NCBI GenBank assembly: GCA_035575035.1
Contig: DATLYH010000043.1
Location: 1 to 12,574 of the forward strand
Length of the DNA: 12,574 nt
Direction of reading: 5' to 3'
Origin: DATLYH01 sp035575035
GTDB lineage: Bacteria; Planctomycetota; Planctomycetia; Gemmatales; Gemmataceae
Shown: positions 1 to 6,208 of the stretch, piece after piece
Layout of the letters: every line of letters starts with the position of its first letter
Position numbering within the stretch: position 1 is the stretch's first letter
Translations under genes and position numbers: made by a program
Notes under the pieces: generated by a model
Told to the model about the DNA's origin: nothing
Seen by the model: the letters and a program-made list of their open reading frames with translations, nothing else
Databases searched by the model: none

Positions 1-132
1 CAAGGGGTGCTCAGTTCGGTCTTGCAGACGTGCAAGCAGCAGGCGAAGGCGGCGCTGGACTTCATCAGCCAGAGCCTGCGGGCCTTCGGCAACTGGCTCC
101 TGCCCACTCCAGCCCTGCTCGCAACCCGCTAA
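1..132 (+). CDS. IS66-type transposase, C-terminal tail (5' end outside window)
   Basis: Reading from base 1 in frame 1 gives 43 residues ending in TAA. The tail contains SVLQTCKQQAKAALDF and then FGNWLLP. This resembles the end of IS66-family TnpC transposases, where a 'TCRQQ...LDFL...LRA' segment closes the catalytic part, so I infer the 3' end of an IS66-like gene. Only the tail is present, so no catalytic residue can be checked. Its stop codon overlaps, on the opposite strand, the stop codon of the IS5 transposase, so the two genes converge with no spacer. No IS66 right end is visible after the stop, so the gene is probably a remnant cut by another element. An unrelated protein tail cannot be excluded. 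Confidence 0.5.
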   Translation, partial: QGVLSSVLQTCKQQAKAALDFISQSLRAFGNWLLPTPALLATR

Positions 133-929
133 TCAAATACACCTTCTTTAGGTTCCAACCGGTTGAGCATCAGGTGAATCATGGCCAACTTGATGAATGC
201 CTCGGAAGATAACACGCTCTTCTCCCGGTCCTTGCTCAGCCGCCGGCACTTGCCCAACCACGCGAACGTCCCCTCCACCGTCCCGCGGATCGGCAGCCGC
301 ACCCAGCCCTCGGCCCCTTCCGGCCGACGCACGATGACCAACTCCCCGGCGGCGTTCTCCTCCACCCCCTCGTACCGGGCATAGGTGTGAGACTTGTTGT
401 CCGCGAACAGGCGCACCACCCGGCCCCTCGGCTGCCCCTCCAGCCGGGCGAACAACGCCGCCGCCTTGGCGTCATCGCCGTCGGCACCGGTGACCAGCAC
501 GGCCCGCAGCAACCCCAGGCTGTCCACGACGAGAGGGCGCTTGCGGCCAGCGACGTTCGTGGCGTTGTCCCGGCCGCGCTGCTCGCCGCCGGAGGTGGTA
601 TCGACGGACTGACGGTCCACGCTGGCGGTGGGGCGGGGCGCGGAGGGCTTCTCCGCGGTGCGGACCTTGCGGCGCCGGGCGTCGTGAATCCGGTCCCAGG
701 TGTCGTTGGGGCGCCACTCGTCGAAGTAGCGCCAGACGGTACTCTTGGGCGGGAAGTCCTGGGGCAGGTAGCGCCACGGACAACCGGTCCGCAGGAGGTA
801 GCAGATGGCATCGACCACGTCGCGGCGGTTAGTTTTTCGGGGCCGGCCGCCGGGGTAGACCGGGATCAGGGGCTCGAGAAGTCGCCACTGCTCGTCGGTC
901 ACGTCGCTGGGATACTTATTCGTTCGCAT
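129..929 (-). CDS. IS5-family transposase (DUF4096 N-terminus, DDE catalytic core)
   Basis: 266 residues, normal length for a single-frame IS5-family transposase (IS427/ISL2-like). Residues 5-78 form the N-terminal DUF4096-like helix-turn-helix region (YPSDVTDEQWRLLEPLIP, GCPWRYLP, STVWRYFDEW). The catalytic core has D105 (SVDRQSVDTT), the GRKRPLVVDSLGL strand, D177 (LFADNKSHT) and E219 (TVEGTFAWLG), followed by CRRLSKDREKS. All three DDE positions are present. The residues on either side of E219 are unusual: family members normally read R-W-x-V-E-R-TFAWL, here R-G-T-V-E-G-TFAWL. The ATG at 929 follows GTAGGG. The C-terminus (MIHLMLNRLEPKEGVFD) looks complete. The protein would cut and paste or copy its own element. 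Whether it is active is doubtful because of the substitutions and the missing right end. Confidence 0.9.
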   Translation of the reverse strand: MRTNKYPSDVTDEQWRLLEPLIPVYPGGRPRKTNRRDVVDAICYLLRTGCPWRYLPQDFPPKSTVWRYFDEWRPNDTWDRIHDARRRKVRTAEKPSAPRPTASVDRQSVDTTSGGEQRGRDNATNVAGRKRPLVVDSLGLLRAVLVTGADGDDAKAAALFARLEGQPRGRVVRLFADNKSHTYARYEGVEENAAGELVIVRRPEGAEGWVRLPIRGTVEGTFAWLGKCRRLSKDREKSVLSSEAFIKLAMIHLMLNRLEPKEGVFD

Positions 930-969
930 CCCTACGACTTATGGAAACCACCCCTTATGGGACAGACTC
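129..969 (-). mobile_element. IS5-family insertion sequence, left end visible, right end not found
   Basis: Upstream of the transposase start, the minus strand reads GAGTCTGTCCCATAAG (969 to 954), a sequence of the kind that ends IS5-family elements. It is flanked outside by TTA/TAA (970-972), which fits the TA or TNA targets of IS427/ISL2-type elements. A 7-bp direct repeat, CTTATGG at 938-944 and 954-960, lies inside this end and may be a transposase-binding site. The matching inverted end should lie within some tens of bases of the stop at 129, but the 128 bases left of it contain no recognisable copy and are occupied by the IS66-like tail. The element therefore looks truncated or rearranged on that side. 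The outer boundary at 969 is inferred from one end only. Confidence 0.55.
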
Positions 970-1123
970 TTACAGCGCGGTGTGGTTGATAGCCTGTCTC
1001 TGTTCGGCCAGCGCTGCTGGCGGAAGCGCCGCTGGGACGTCGCCTTCGACCGGCACGCCCTTGGAGTCCCTCGATGGCTGCGCGGCTTGACAGTACTGTG
1101 ACGGTCGCGGCTTGTGGAGTTAC
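970..1123. other. Spacer between IS5 end and mcsB stop; possible gene relic
   Basis: No intact gene. The plus strand is open from 970 to a TGA at 1099-1101 in one frame, giving a plausible but unrecognised peptide (SLFGQRCWRKRRWDVAFD within it). This could be the tail of a gene interrupted by the IS, or chance in GC-rich DNA. Near 1088-1101 an imperfect palindrome, TGACAGTACTGTGA, lies about 22 bases past the mcsB stop. It has no T-tract on the minus strand, so I do not call it a terminator. Confidence 0.3.
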
Positions 1124-2191
1124 TTAGTTCGGGTGGGCGCCGGCTTCGCGCAGCCGGGTCCGCAGGTAACGGGCCCGGGCGGCGTTGCGTTCTTCGCTGT
1201 CGAGCTGCTCGCCCATCAGCTTTTGCAAGTGGGCCGGCTGAGTGTGGATGAACAGTGTGTTCACCGTGACAATGTTGACATCCTCAATCAGCCGTAGGTT
1301 CACCCCCAGTCGGACGCTGGACAACAGGTCCATCGTCTCTTCCGAAGTCATCATGGTGGCCGAGCAGAGCGTGCCAAAGGCCCGCGAGACCCGGTCGTGC
1401 AGCAGCTGCCGACTCTCGCGCATCATGGCTGCCCGGGCCTGACGCTCGTAAGAGATGATCTGCGGAATGACCTCGCGGATCTCGTTGAGGATGGTGGTTT
1501 CGCTCTTGCCCAGGGTAACCTGGTTGGAAATCTGGTAGAAGTCGCCGGAGGCCCGGCTCCCCTCGCCGTACAGCCCGCGCACGGCCAGGTTGATCTTCTG
1601 CAAGGCCCGGAAGACCTTCTCGATCTGCTTGGTCCAGACCAGGGCGGGCAGGTGAAGCATGACGCTGGCCCGCATGCCGGTGCCGACGTTGGTTGGGCAG
1701 GCGGTCAGGTAGCCGAATTCCTCGCTGAAGGCGTAGCTGACCCGCTGTTCCAGCAGGTCGTCAAGTCGGTCAATGTCCTGCCAGGCCTCGTCCAGGGCGA
1801 AGCCGCTGCGCATCACTTGCAGCCGGAGATGGTCCTCCTCGTTGACCATGATACTCCGGGTCTCATGGGGAGTGACGGCGACGCCGCGCGGCCCTTCAGA
1901 GGCGGCCAGCTCCCGGCTGATGAGTTGGCGTTCGACGAGGAACTGGCGGTCGAGCGGCGACAGGCTGGGCAAGTGGATGTATTCGAGCTTCGGCTCCAGG
2001 TCGAGCCGGGCGATACGGTCGCGCAGCAGGGCCTCGATCTCGGCCTTCTGATAGCTGCTGGCTCGGTTGGTAAAGGGGAAAGCGGCCAGGTTGCGGGCCA
2101 GGCGGATTCGGCTGGAGATAACGATATCCGAATCCGGCCCGGTGCCGCGCAGCCATTCGCCGCTGCTCTGCGTCAGACTATCCAGGTTCAT
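1124..2191 (-). CDS. mcsB: Protein-arginine kinase McsB
   Basis: 355 residues, the usual length for McsB. The enzyme uses ATP to phosphorylate arginine side chains of proteins. In Bacillus this marks them for ClpCP degradation. Visible phosphagen-kinase-fold motifs are SSRIRLARN (26-34), NEEDH (117-121), the catalytic-cysteine loop ACPTNVGTGMRASVMLHLP with C165, and GLYGEGSRASGDFYQISNQ (206-224). C165 plus the lack of a creatine-kinase-type N-domain mark it as bacterial McsB. The C-terminal motif that binds phospho-arginine in Geobacillus/Bacillus McsB (RDxxRA) reads RNAARA here (335-340). The start ATG overlaps the end of the upstream McsA paralogue by 14 nt, which suggests translational coupling. 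It is last in a minus-strand operon. No clpC or ctsR is adjacent, so its protease partner must be encoded elsewhere. Confidence 0.96.
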   Translation of the reverse strand: MNLDSLTQSSGEWLRGTGPDSDIVISSRIRLARNLAAFPFTNRASSYQKAEIEALLRDRIARLDLEPKLEYIHLPSLSPLDRQFLVERQLISRELAASEGPRGVAVTPHETRSIMVNEEDHLRLQVMRSGFALDEAWQDIDRLDDLLEQRVSYAFSEEFGYLTACPTNVGTGMRASVMLHLPALVWTKQIEKVFRALQKINLAVRGLYGEGSRASGDFYQISNQVTLGKSETTILNEIREVIPQIISYERQARAAMMRESRQLLHDRVSRAFGTLCSATMMTSEETMDLLSSVRLGVNLRLIEDVNIVTVNTLFIHTQPAHLQKLMGEQLDSEERNAARARYLRTRLREAGAHPN

Positions 2192-2675
2192 CCGCGGCTT
2201 CCTTCTCTCGGAGGAGGTCCCGTAACCGGGCCGCCTCTTCGTAGCGTTCCGCCTCCACCGCCGCCCGGAGCTGGCGCTTCAGTTCCAGCACCTCCGCCTC
2301 GGCGGCCGCACTCCGCGGGCGGCGGCGCGGCGCCTTGCCCACGTGACGGCCCGCGCGGTGGATGCGCTGCAAGAGCGGCTCCAACCCGACGCGGAAGACC
2401 GCGTAGTCATGAGGGCAGCCGAGCCGGCCCTCGGCCCGGAACTCCATGTACTTGATGCCGCACGCCGGGCAGGCCAGCCGCGCCAGCTCATCGGTCCAGG
2501 GGCCGACGTGCTGGCCGATCAGCGTCTGCAGGATGGCGGGGAGGCTTAGTTCTTTCTGCTGCACCAACTGCTGCTGCTCGGCACAGCGCTCGCACAGGTG
2601 CAGCTCTTTCTTCTTCTGCTCGACGATCTTGGTCAGGTGCACCGTGGCCGGGTTGGAACACAGCTGGCACTTCAC
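2178..2675 (-). CDS. mcsA: McsA-like zinc protein with UVR motif (paralogue 2)
   Basis: 165 residues. McsA is the zinc-binding partner that activates the McsB arginine kinase. The order seen is CxxC (C3, C6), CxxC (C28, C31), a variable linker, a second zinc module CPACGIKYMEF (C69, C72) with GRLGCPHDY (C87, H89, D90), the HVGKAPRR segment (111-118), and a C-terminal UVR motif (about 129-160, LKRQLRAAVEAERYEEAARLRD), as found in UvrB/UvrC and McsA. Many McsA proteins have a second CxxC where this one has C-P-H-D, so the fourth zinc ligand is probably H89 or D90. Translation starts at a GTG preceded by AAAGGGGG about 8 bases upstream. It lies 34 nt after paralogue 1 and overlaps mcsB by 14 nt, which supports a joint complex. 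The symbol is by homology; two genes could bear it. Confidence 0.88.
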   Translation of the reverse strand: MKCQLCSNPATVHLTKIVEQKKKELHLCERCAEQQQLVQQKELSLPAILQTLIGQHVGPWTDELARLACPACGIKYMEFRAEGRLGCPHDYAVFRVGLEPLLQRIHRAGRHVGKAPRRRPRSAAAEAEVLELKRQLRAAVEAERYEEAARLRDLLREKEAADEPG

Positions 2676-2709
2676 GCCTCGTTCCCCCTTTGGGTGAGCG
2701 GCACCGTCC

Positions 2710-3195
2710 TCAGCTCTCCTCGAGCTTGCGGATGCGGTCGCGGAGGCGGGCCGCCTCCTCGTAGGCCTCCCGGTTGACCGCTTGCAGGAGCTGCTTGCGG
2801 AGCTGCACCAACTCCGACTGAGTCTGTTTACTCTGCGGCAGCCGGCGCGGCGACTTGCCGCAGTGTTTCGTCTCGCCGTGGATGTTCTCCAAGAGCGGGG
2901 TCAGCTCCTCGCGGAACTCCTGGTAGTCGTGCGGGCAGCCGAGCCGACCCGAATTGCGGAACTCGACGAATTTGATGCCACACACCGGGCACTCGCGGTT
3001 GGAGAGGCCCGGCTCCTCGGCCTCTTCGGCCTGGGCGGCACTCCCCTTGGCCCCGGCAGACTTCGGCTGCGGCTCGTAGAGGTACTTATGGGCACACTCC
3101 TCACACAAGTGCAGCTCTTCAAACTGGTCGTCGCCGAGCACCTCGGTGATGTGCAGTGTGGCGGCCTTGGTACACCCCTTTTGCGTGCATTTCAT
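2710..3195 (-). CDS. mcsA: McsA-like zinc protein with UVR motif (paralogue 1)
   Basis: 161 residues from ATG 3195. The frame is open to a GTG at 3210 (MGYRA extension), but the family begins with MKC-, so I choose the ATG although its AGGG sits very close. Domain order is the same as in the next gene: first zinc pair C3/C8 (CTQKGC, CX4C rather than CX2C), C31/C34, an acidic and alanine-rich linker (about 42-66), CPVCGIKFVEF (C69, C72), GRLGCPHDY (C87, H89), HCGKSPRR (111-118) and a UVR motif (about 129-160, LRKQLLQAVNREAYEEAARLRDRI). From C69 onward the two proteins align without gaps, so they are tandem duplicates that diverged mainly in the linker and first finger. Likely an McsB activator or adaptor. 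It may be the better match to classical McsA, but I cannot rank the two. Confidence 0.88.
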   Translation of the reverse strand: MKCTQKGCTKAATLHITEVLGDDQFEELHLCEECAHKYLYEPQPKSAGAKGSAAQAEEAEEPGLSNRECPVCGIKFVEFRNSGRLGCPHDYQEFREELTPLLENIHGETKHCGKSPRRLPQSKQTQSELVQLRKQLLQAVNREAYEEAARLRDRIRKLEES

Positions 3196-3297
3196 GGCCC
3201 TGTACCCCACTTCAGGCCCGGCCCTGGTGCATTCCTAGCGCCATTCTAACAGGGGGGGGGATGCTGTCAAGCAGAGGGCAAGCTGCCGAGGGCGGCA
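3196..3297 (-). promoter_or_regulatory. Spacer upstream of the mcsA-mcsA-mcsB unit, with C9 tract
   Basis: This 102-base gap separates the hydrolase stop from the first McsA start and could hold a promoter for the mcs genes. On the plus strand it carries nine G in a row (3252-3260), which is C9 on the transcribed strand, about 57 bases before the ATG. TGCCG-AGGG-CGGCA at about 3281-3294 forms a short hairpin just past the hydrolase stop, without a T-run on the minus strand. No convincing -35/-10 pair was found. Confidence 0.25.
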
Positions 3298-4242
3298 TTA
3301 TTCTGCCTCCAGGCCGGGGAGCCAGCCCTGTCGGACAGGTCCCTTCAGAGGCGAGGCGAGCGATTGGGAGGGACGGGCGAGATAGTGGTGCCGGGGGTGG
3401 GGGACGACGGCCTCCAGGTGGAGGATCGGGCCGGGCCGGTCCTGACGGGCGGTGTGTAGCTGGGGGGCGGGGATCAGGTCGGCCAGCACGGCGCGGGCGG
3501 CGGCAGCGGCCAGGTCAGGCCGGTTGCACTGCTGGCTGAGGTGCAGTTGGACCACGTGCCGCAGCCGCCCCGGCGTCGAAAGACGCAGCACCTCGCGCAG
3601 CAGCGCCGCCGCTTGCACATTGGACAGGTGCCCCTCGTCTCCCAGTACCCGCGCGATCAGCTGGGGCTGCCGACCGCTGGCATACTCCATCGCCACGTCA
3701 TGGTTGAACTCCAACGCCAGCAGGTCCACGTCAGCCAGCGCCTCCGCCAGCGGCCGGTCCCAGCAGCCCAGGTCAGCCACGTAACCCAAGGCACAGGACG
3801 GGCCGCAATGGTCGCCGGCCTGCTCGAAACGGAAGCCGAACGTCAAGCCGCCGTCGTGCCGCAGGGCCAGCGGCTGGCAGACCAGGCCGGCCGGCAGCCG
3901 TAGCACCTTGTGGGCATCATAAGGGTGGACCAGGCGCTCACGCAGCAGCGAGCGGAACGCGATGGAGTCGGCCAGCAGTGAACGGTGGTGGTCAGGATGG
4001 CAGTAGACCGGGATACGGCGGTGGTACAACTCCACGAAGGTGCGCTCGCTCCAGTGGTCAGAGTGCGTGTGGGTCAGGATCAGCGCGTTGACGGCGTTCC
4101 AGGAGGCGCCGACGGCGGCCAGCCGAGCCGTCAGCTGCCGCGGCCCCAGGCCGGCGTCCAGCAGCAGGCCAAAGGAGCCGGCTTGCAGCAGGCTGGCATT
4201 CCCCCGGCTGCCGCTGGCCAGTACTGTGAAACGCAATCCCAT
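3298..4242 (-). CDS. Metallo-beta-lactamase-fold hydrolase, YycJ/WalJ-like
   Basis: About 314 residues. Numbered from the upstream ATG at 4248, the protein shows LRFTVLASGSRGNAS (5-19), the metal motif HTHSDHW (H60, H62, D64, H65), H131 (LRHDGG), D159 (YVADLG), LEFNHD (179-184), GHLSN (206-210) and H236 (QLHLSQQCN). This set and order match YycJ/WalJ-type proteins, which are two-metal hydrolases with proposed 5'-3' exonuclease or DNA-processing roles. The substrate cannot be read from the sequence. The gene begins ATGGGAATGGGATTG. AAAGGGA directly abuts the first ATG but sits 7 bases from the second, so I choose 4242. The C-terminus runs about 40 residues past the expected fold (PRHHYLARPSQSL...), ending in a proline- and glycine-containing tail of unknown role. 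It lies 25 nt behind the DoxX gene, so the two are probably co-transcribed. Confidence 0.87.
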   Translation of the reverse strand: MGLRFTVLASGSRGNASLLQAGSFGLLLDAGLGPRQLTARLAAVGASWNAVNALILTHTHSDHWSERTFVELYHRRIPVYCHPDHHRSLLADSIAFRSLLRERLVHPYDAHKVLRLPAGLVCQPLALRHDGGLTFGFRFEQAGDHCGPSCALGYVADLGCWDRPLAEALADVDLLALEFNHDVAMEYASGRQPQLIARVLGDEGHLSNVQAAALLREVLRLSTPGRLRHVVQLHLSQQCNRPDLAAAAARAVLADLIPAPQLHTARQDRPGPILHLEAVVPHPRHHYLARPSQSLASPLKGPVRQGWLPGLEAE

Positions 4243-4267
4243 TCCCATTCCCTTTCGCGCCGCTGAT

Positions 4268-4711
4268 TTATGGCCCCGCCTGGACCGCCCGCCGCCGGCG
4301 CCAGCCGATAAGCCGATCCGCCGACAACGTGCCGGCCCCCAGAAGGAACACCGCCGCGCAGACCACCAAGATCAGAAAGTTGTACTCGTAGCCGCCGTGT
4401 TGCAAGGAAAACCCCTTGGGCCCATGCACCGTCGCGATGGCACCGACCATGATGACGGCAATCCCCAGGGCCGCCAGCCGGGTCAAAAAGCCGATCGCCA
4501 ATCCCGCCCCGCCGAGCAGTTCTCCCCAGGCAACCGCCATCTGGAAAGGTTTCGGCAGCGGTTGTTGGCCTTCCGGCGCCTTTGCCCAGGCTGCCCCCAG
4601 CTCGTTCCCTTCACCGGTCACTTTCGCCGTTCCATGGTAAAGGAAAATCACCGCCAGCCCCAACCGCAACAGCAGGGGAACGACGGTATTCTTGACCATA
4701 TGATCGAACAT
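4268..4711 (-). CDS. DoxX-family integral membrane protein
   Basis: 147 residues with four hydrophobic helices at about 9-27, 57-75, 79-97 and 110-130, the DoxX/DoxD-like layout. Family features seen are FLYHGTAK after helix 1 (the conserved HG, 26-27), WGELLGGAGLAIGFLTRLAA spanning helices 2-3, and GGYEYNFLILVVCAA leading into helix 4, followed by an arginine-rich cytoplasmic tail (138-141). DoxX proteins are small inner-membrane proteins; some act with oxidoreductases in thiosulfate or redox stress metabolism, but the role here is not known. GGAGG 5 bases before the ATG supports the start. It is the first gene of the minus-strand cluster, which reads on into the YycJ-like hydrolase. It faces the TPR gene across a 153-base divergent spacer. 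Confidence 0.88.
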   Translation of the reverse strand: MFDHMVKNTVVPLLLRLGLAVIFLYHGTAKVTGEGNELGAAWAKAPEGQQPLPKPFQMAVAWGELLGGAGLAIGFLTRLAALGIAVIMVGAIATVHGPKGFSLQHGGYEYNFLILVVCAAVFLLGAGTLSADRLIGWRRRRAVQAGP

Positions 4712-4864
4712 GGCGGCCTCCGGGAAGGGTGACGGGCGTTCGCGGTGATGTTACACTACGACGGGCCTGTCAGGGAATCCAGAGATCCGGCGTTTCAAGC
4801 AAAAGAGGGAATGAGTTGATACACTGGGGATAGCAGATCGGCTGCCTGAATGGGATAGACAACC
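4712..4864. promoter_or_regulatory. Divergent intergenic region between doxX-like and TPR genes
   Basis: Transcription must start here in both directions, since the flanking genes point outward. It is less GC-rich than the genes. On the minus strand GTGTAACATCACC resembles a -10 box ahead of the DoxX gene (CTGACA lies only 14 bases before TAACAT, a poor spacing). On the plus strand TTGATACACTGGGGATAGC precedes the TPR gene. Neither is a clear sigma-70 promoter, so the call rests on gene orientation. Confidence 0.35.
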
Positions 4865-6181
4865 ATGAGACACCTTCGCCATGCCGCTGTCGTGATCGTC
4901 ATCCTGGGCCTGGCCGGGGGGGCGTGGGCCGGCTTGCACTACTCCGGCGAGCCGGTCGATGAGCTGCCGTCGCAGTGGCGCGGCTTCCTGCTCGACCAGC
5001 GGGCCCTGCGCAACGTTGCCTTGAAGCCGACCGCCGGCACCCCGCCCAACCCGCTGCGGACGCGCTACGAGGAGGCCGCCGCTAACCTGGAGAAGACGGC
5101 CCGCCAGCGTCAGCTGACCGCCGACGAACTGGCCGACCTCGGGGCACTGTATATCCGGCTCGGCGAGCCGGCCCGGGCCGTGGAATTACTGCGGTCGGCC
5201 CAGCGCGAGTATCCCCATCACTACCGTATCGTCAGCAACCTGGGCACCGCCTGGCAGCTGCAAGGCGACCTCGACCAGGCGGCCGCCTGTCTGCAAGAGG
5301 CGGTGCGGCTGGCACCCGGCAAATTGCAGAAGGCGGAGGAGTATCAACTGAAGCTGGTGCGGCTTCGCCAGCGCCAGCCGCGCGACAGCCAGGAGCTGGA
5401 CGACCTCTTCGGAGTGCGCTTCGTCGGCGAGTCGGGTAAGTTCGAGCCGGGCAAGCTGGCCGCCGCCGAGCGCCAAAAACTTCCCGCCGACGCGGTGGCC
5501 ATCGTGCAGCAGCTCGCCCTCTGGTTGCCGGCGGACGGGCGACTGCTCTGGCTGCTGGGCGAACTGGCCAATGCCCACGGCGATGTCCGCACTGCCGCGT
5601 CGATCTTCGAGGGCTGCGTGACCGAGTTCGGCATGCGCCATCCCGAGCTACGGCAACGCCGCCAGGCCGCCCGCGCCGCGGCCGACGAACTGGCCAAAAC
5701 TGCCGGCGCCGAGGCCAAGGCCGCCCACGAGGGACACGCGGGCGTCCTCAAAACCCGCTCGCAGCGGCCGCTCCTGACCAAGCTCGATCCGGCCGCCCTG
5801 CCACCGGTCAGTGATACGGGGGTCAACGTGCTCCCCTGGGCGGTGCTGAACGAAACCACCATCGATCGCCAGTTCCGGCCGACCTTCCCCAAATACTTGC
5901 AGCAGCTCAACGGCAAGCAAGTGACACTGAGCGGCTTCATGCAGCCTTTGGGTGATGAGCTGGAGATGAGTAGTTTCATGCTGGTCGAGTACCCGATCGG
6001 CTGCTGGTATTGCGAGATGCCCGAGCTGACCGGCCTGGTGCTGGTGGAGTTGCCCCCCGACAAGGTCCAGACATACACGCGCGGCTTGATCAAGGTGACC
6101 GGCCGGCTGGTGCTGAACGCCACCGACCCGGAAGACTTCCTGTACACCATTCGCCGGGCGGAGGTGAAGGAAGCCAATTGA
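4865..6181 (+). CDS. Secreted TPR protein with C-terminal DUF3299-like domain
   Basis: 438 residues. Residues 1-22 form a signal peptide (basic start, VVIVILGLAGGAWA, cleavage after AWA). TPR-like helices cover about 86-153: LGALYIRLGEPARAVELL and LGTAWQLQGDLDQAAACL are near-ideal TPR motifs, with a further TPR-like hairpin at about 228-250 (LLGELANAHGDVRTAASIF). An alanine- and lysine-rich linker (about 264-300) leads to a C-terminal domain, 346-436: QLNGKQVTLSGFMQPLG, a hydrophobic strand (SSFMLVEYP), IGCWYCEMPE with C380 and C383, and LIKVTGRLVLN. This resembles DUF3299, an OB-like periplasmic domain whose Cys pair follows a similar strand. TPRs suggest protein binding; the function is unknown. 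The start is supported by the signal peptide, with only a weak GGGATAG upstream. The next small gene starts 27 nt downstream. Confidence 0.82.
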   Translation: MRHLRHAAVVIVILGLAGGAWAGLHYSGEPVDELPSQWRGFLLDQRALRNVALKPTAGTPPNPLRTRYEEAAANLEKTARQRQLTADELADLGALYIRLGEPARAVELLRSAQREYPHHYRIVSNLGTAWQLQGDLDQAAACLQEAVRLAPGKLQKAEEYQLKLVRLRQRQPRDSQELDDLFGVRFVGESGKFEPGKLAAAERQKLPADAVAIVQQLALWLPADGRLLWLLGELANAHGDVRTAASIFEGCVTEFGMRHPELRQRRQAARAAADELAKTAGAEAKAAHEGHAGVLKTRSQRPLLTKLDPAALPPVSDTGVNVLPWAVLNETTIDRQFRPTFPKYLQQLNGKQVTLSGFMQPLGDELEMSSFMLVEYPIGCWYCEMPELTGLVLVELPPDKVQTYTRGLIKVTGRLVLNATDPEDFLYTIRRAEVKEAN

Positions 6182-6208
6182 ACCGCCCCTCGACCAAAGG
6201 AGTCCTCC

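Noticed and set aside
1397..2455. 352-residue plus-strand open frame opposite mcsB and the second mcsA
   Set aside because: It lies opposite two well-supported genes and ends in proline/arginine-rich low-complexity sequence.
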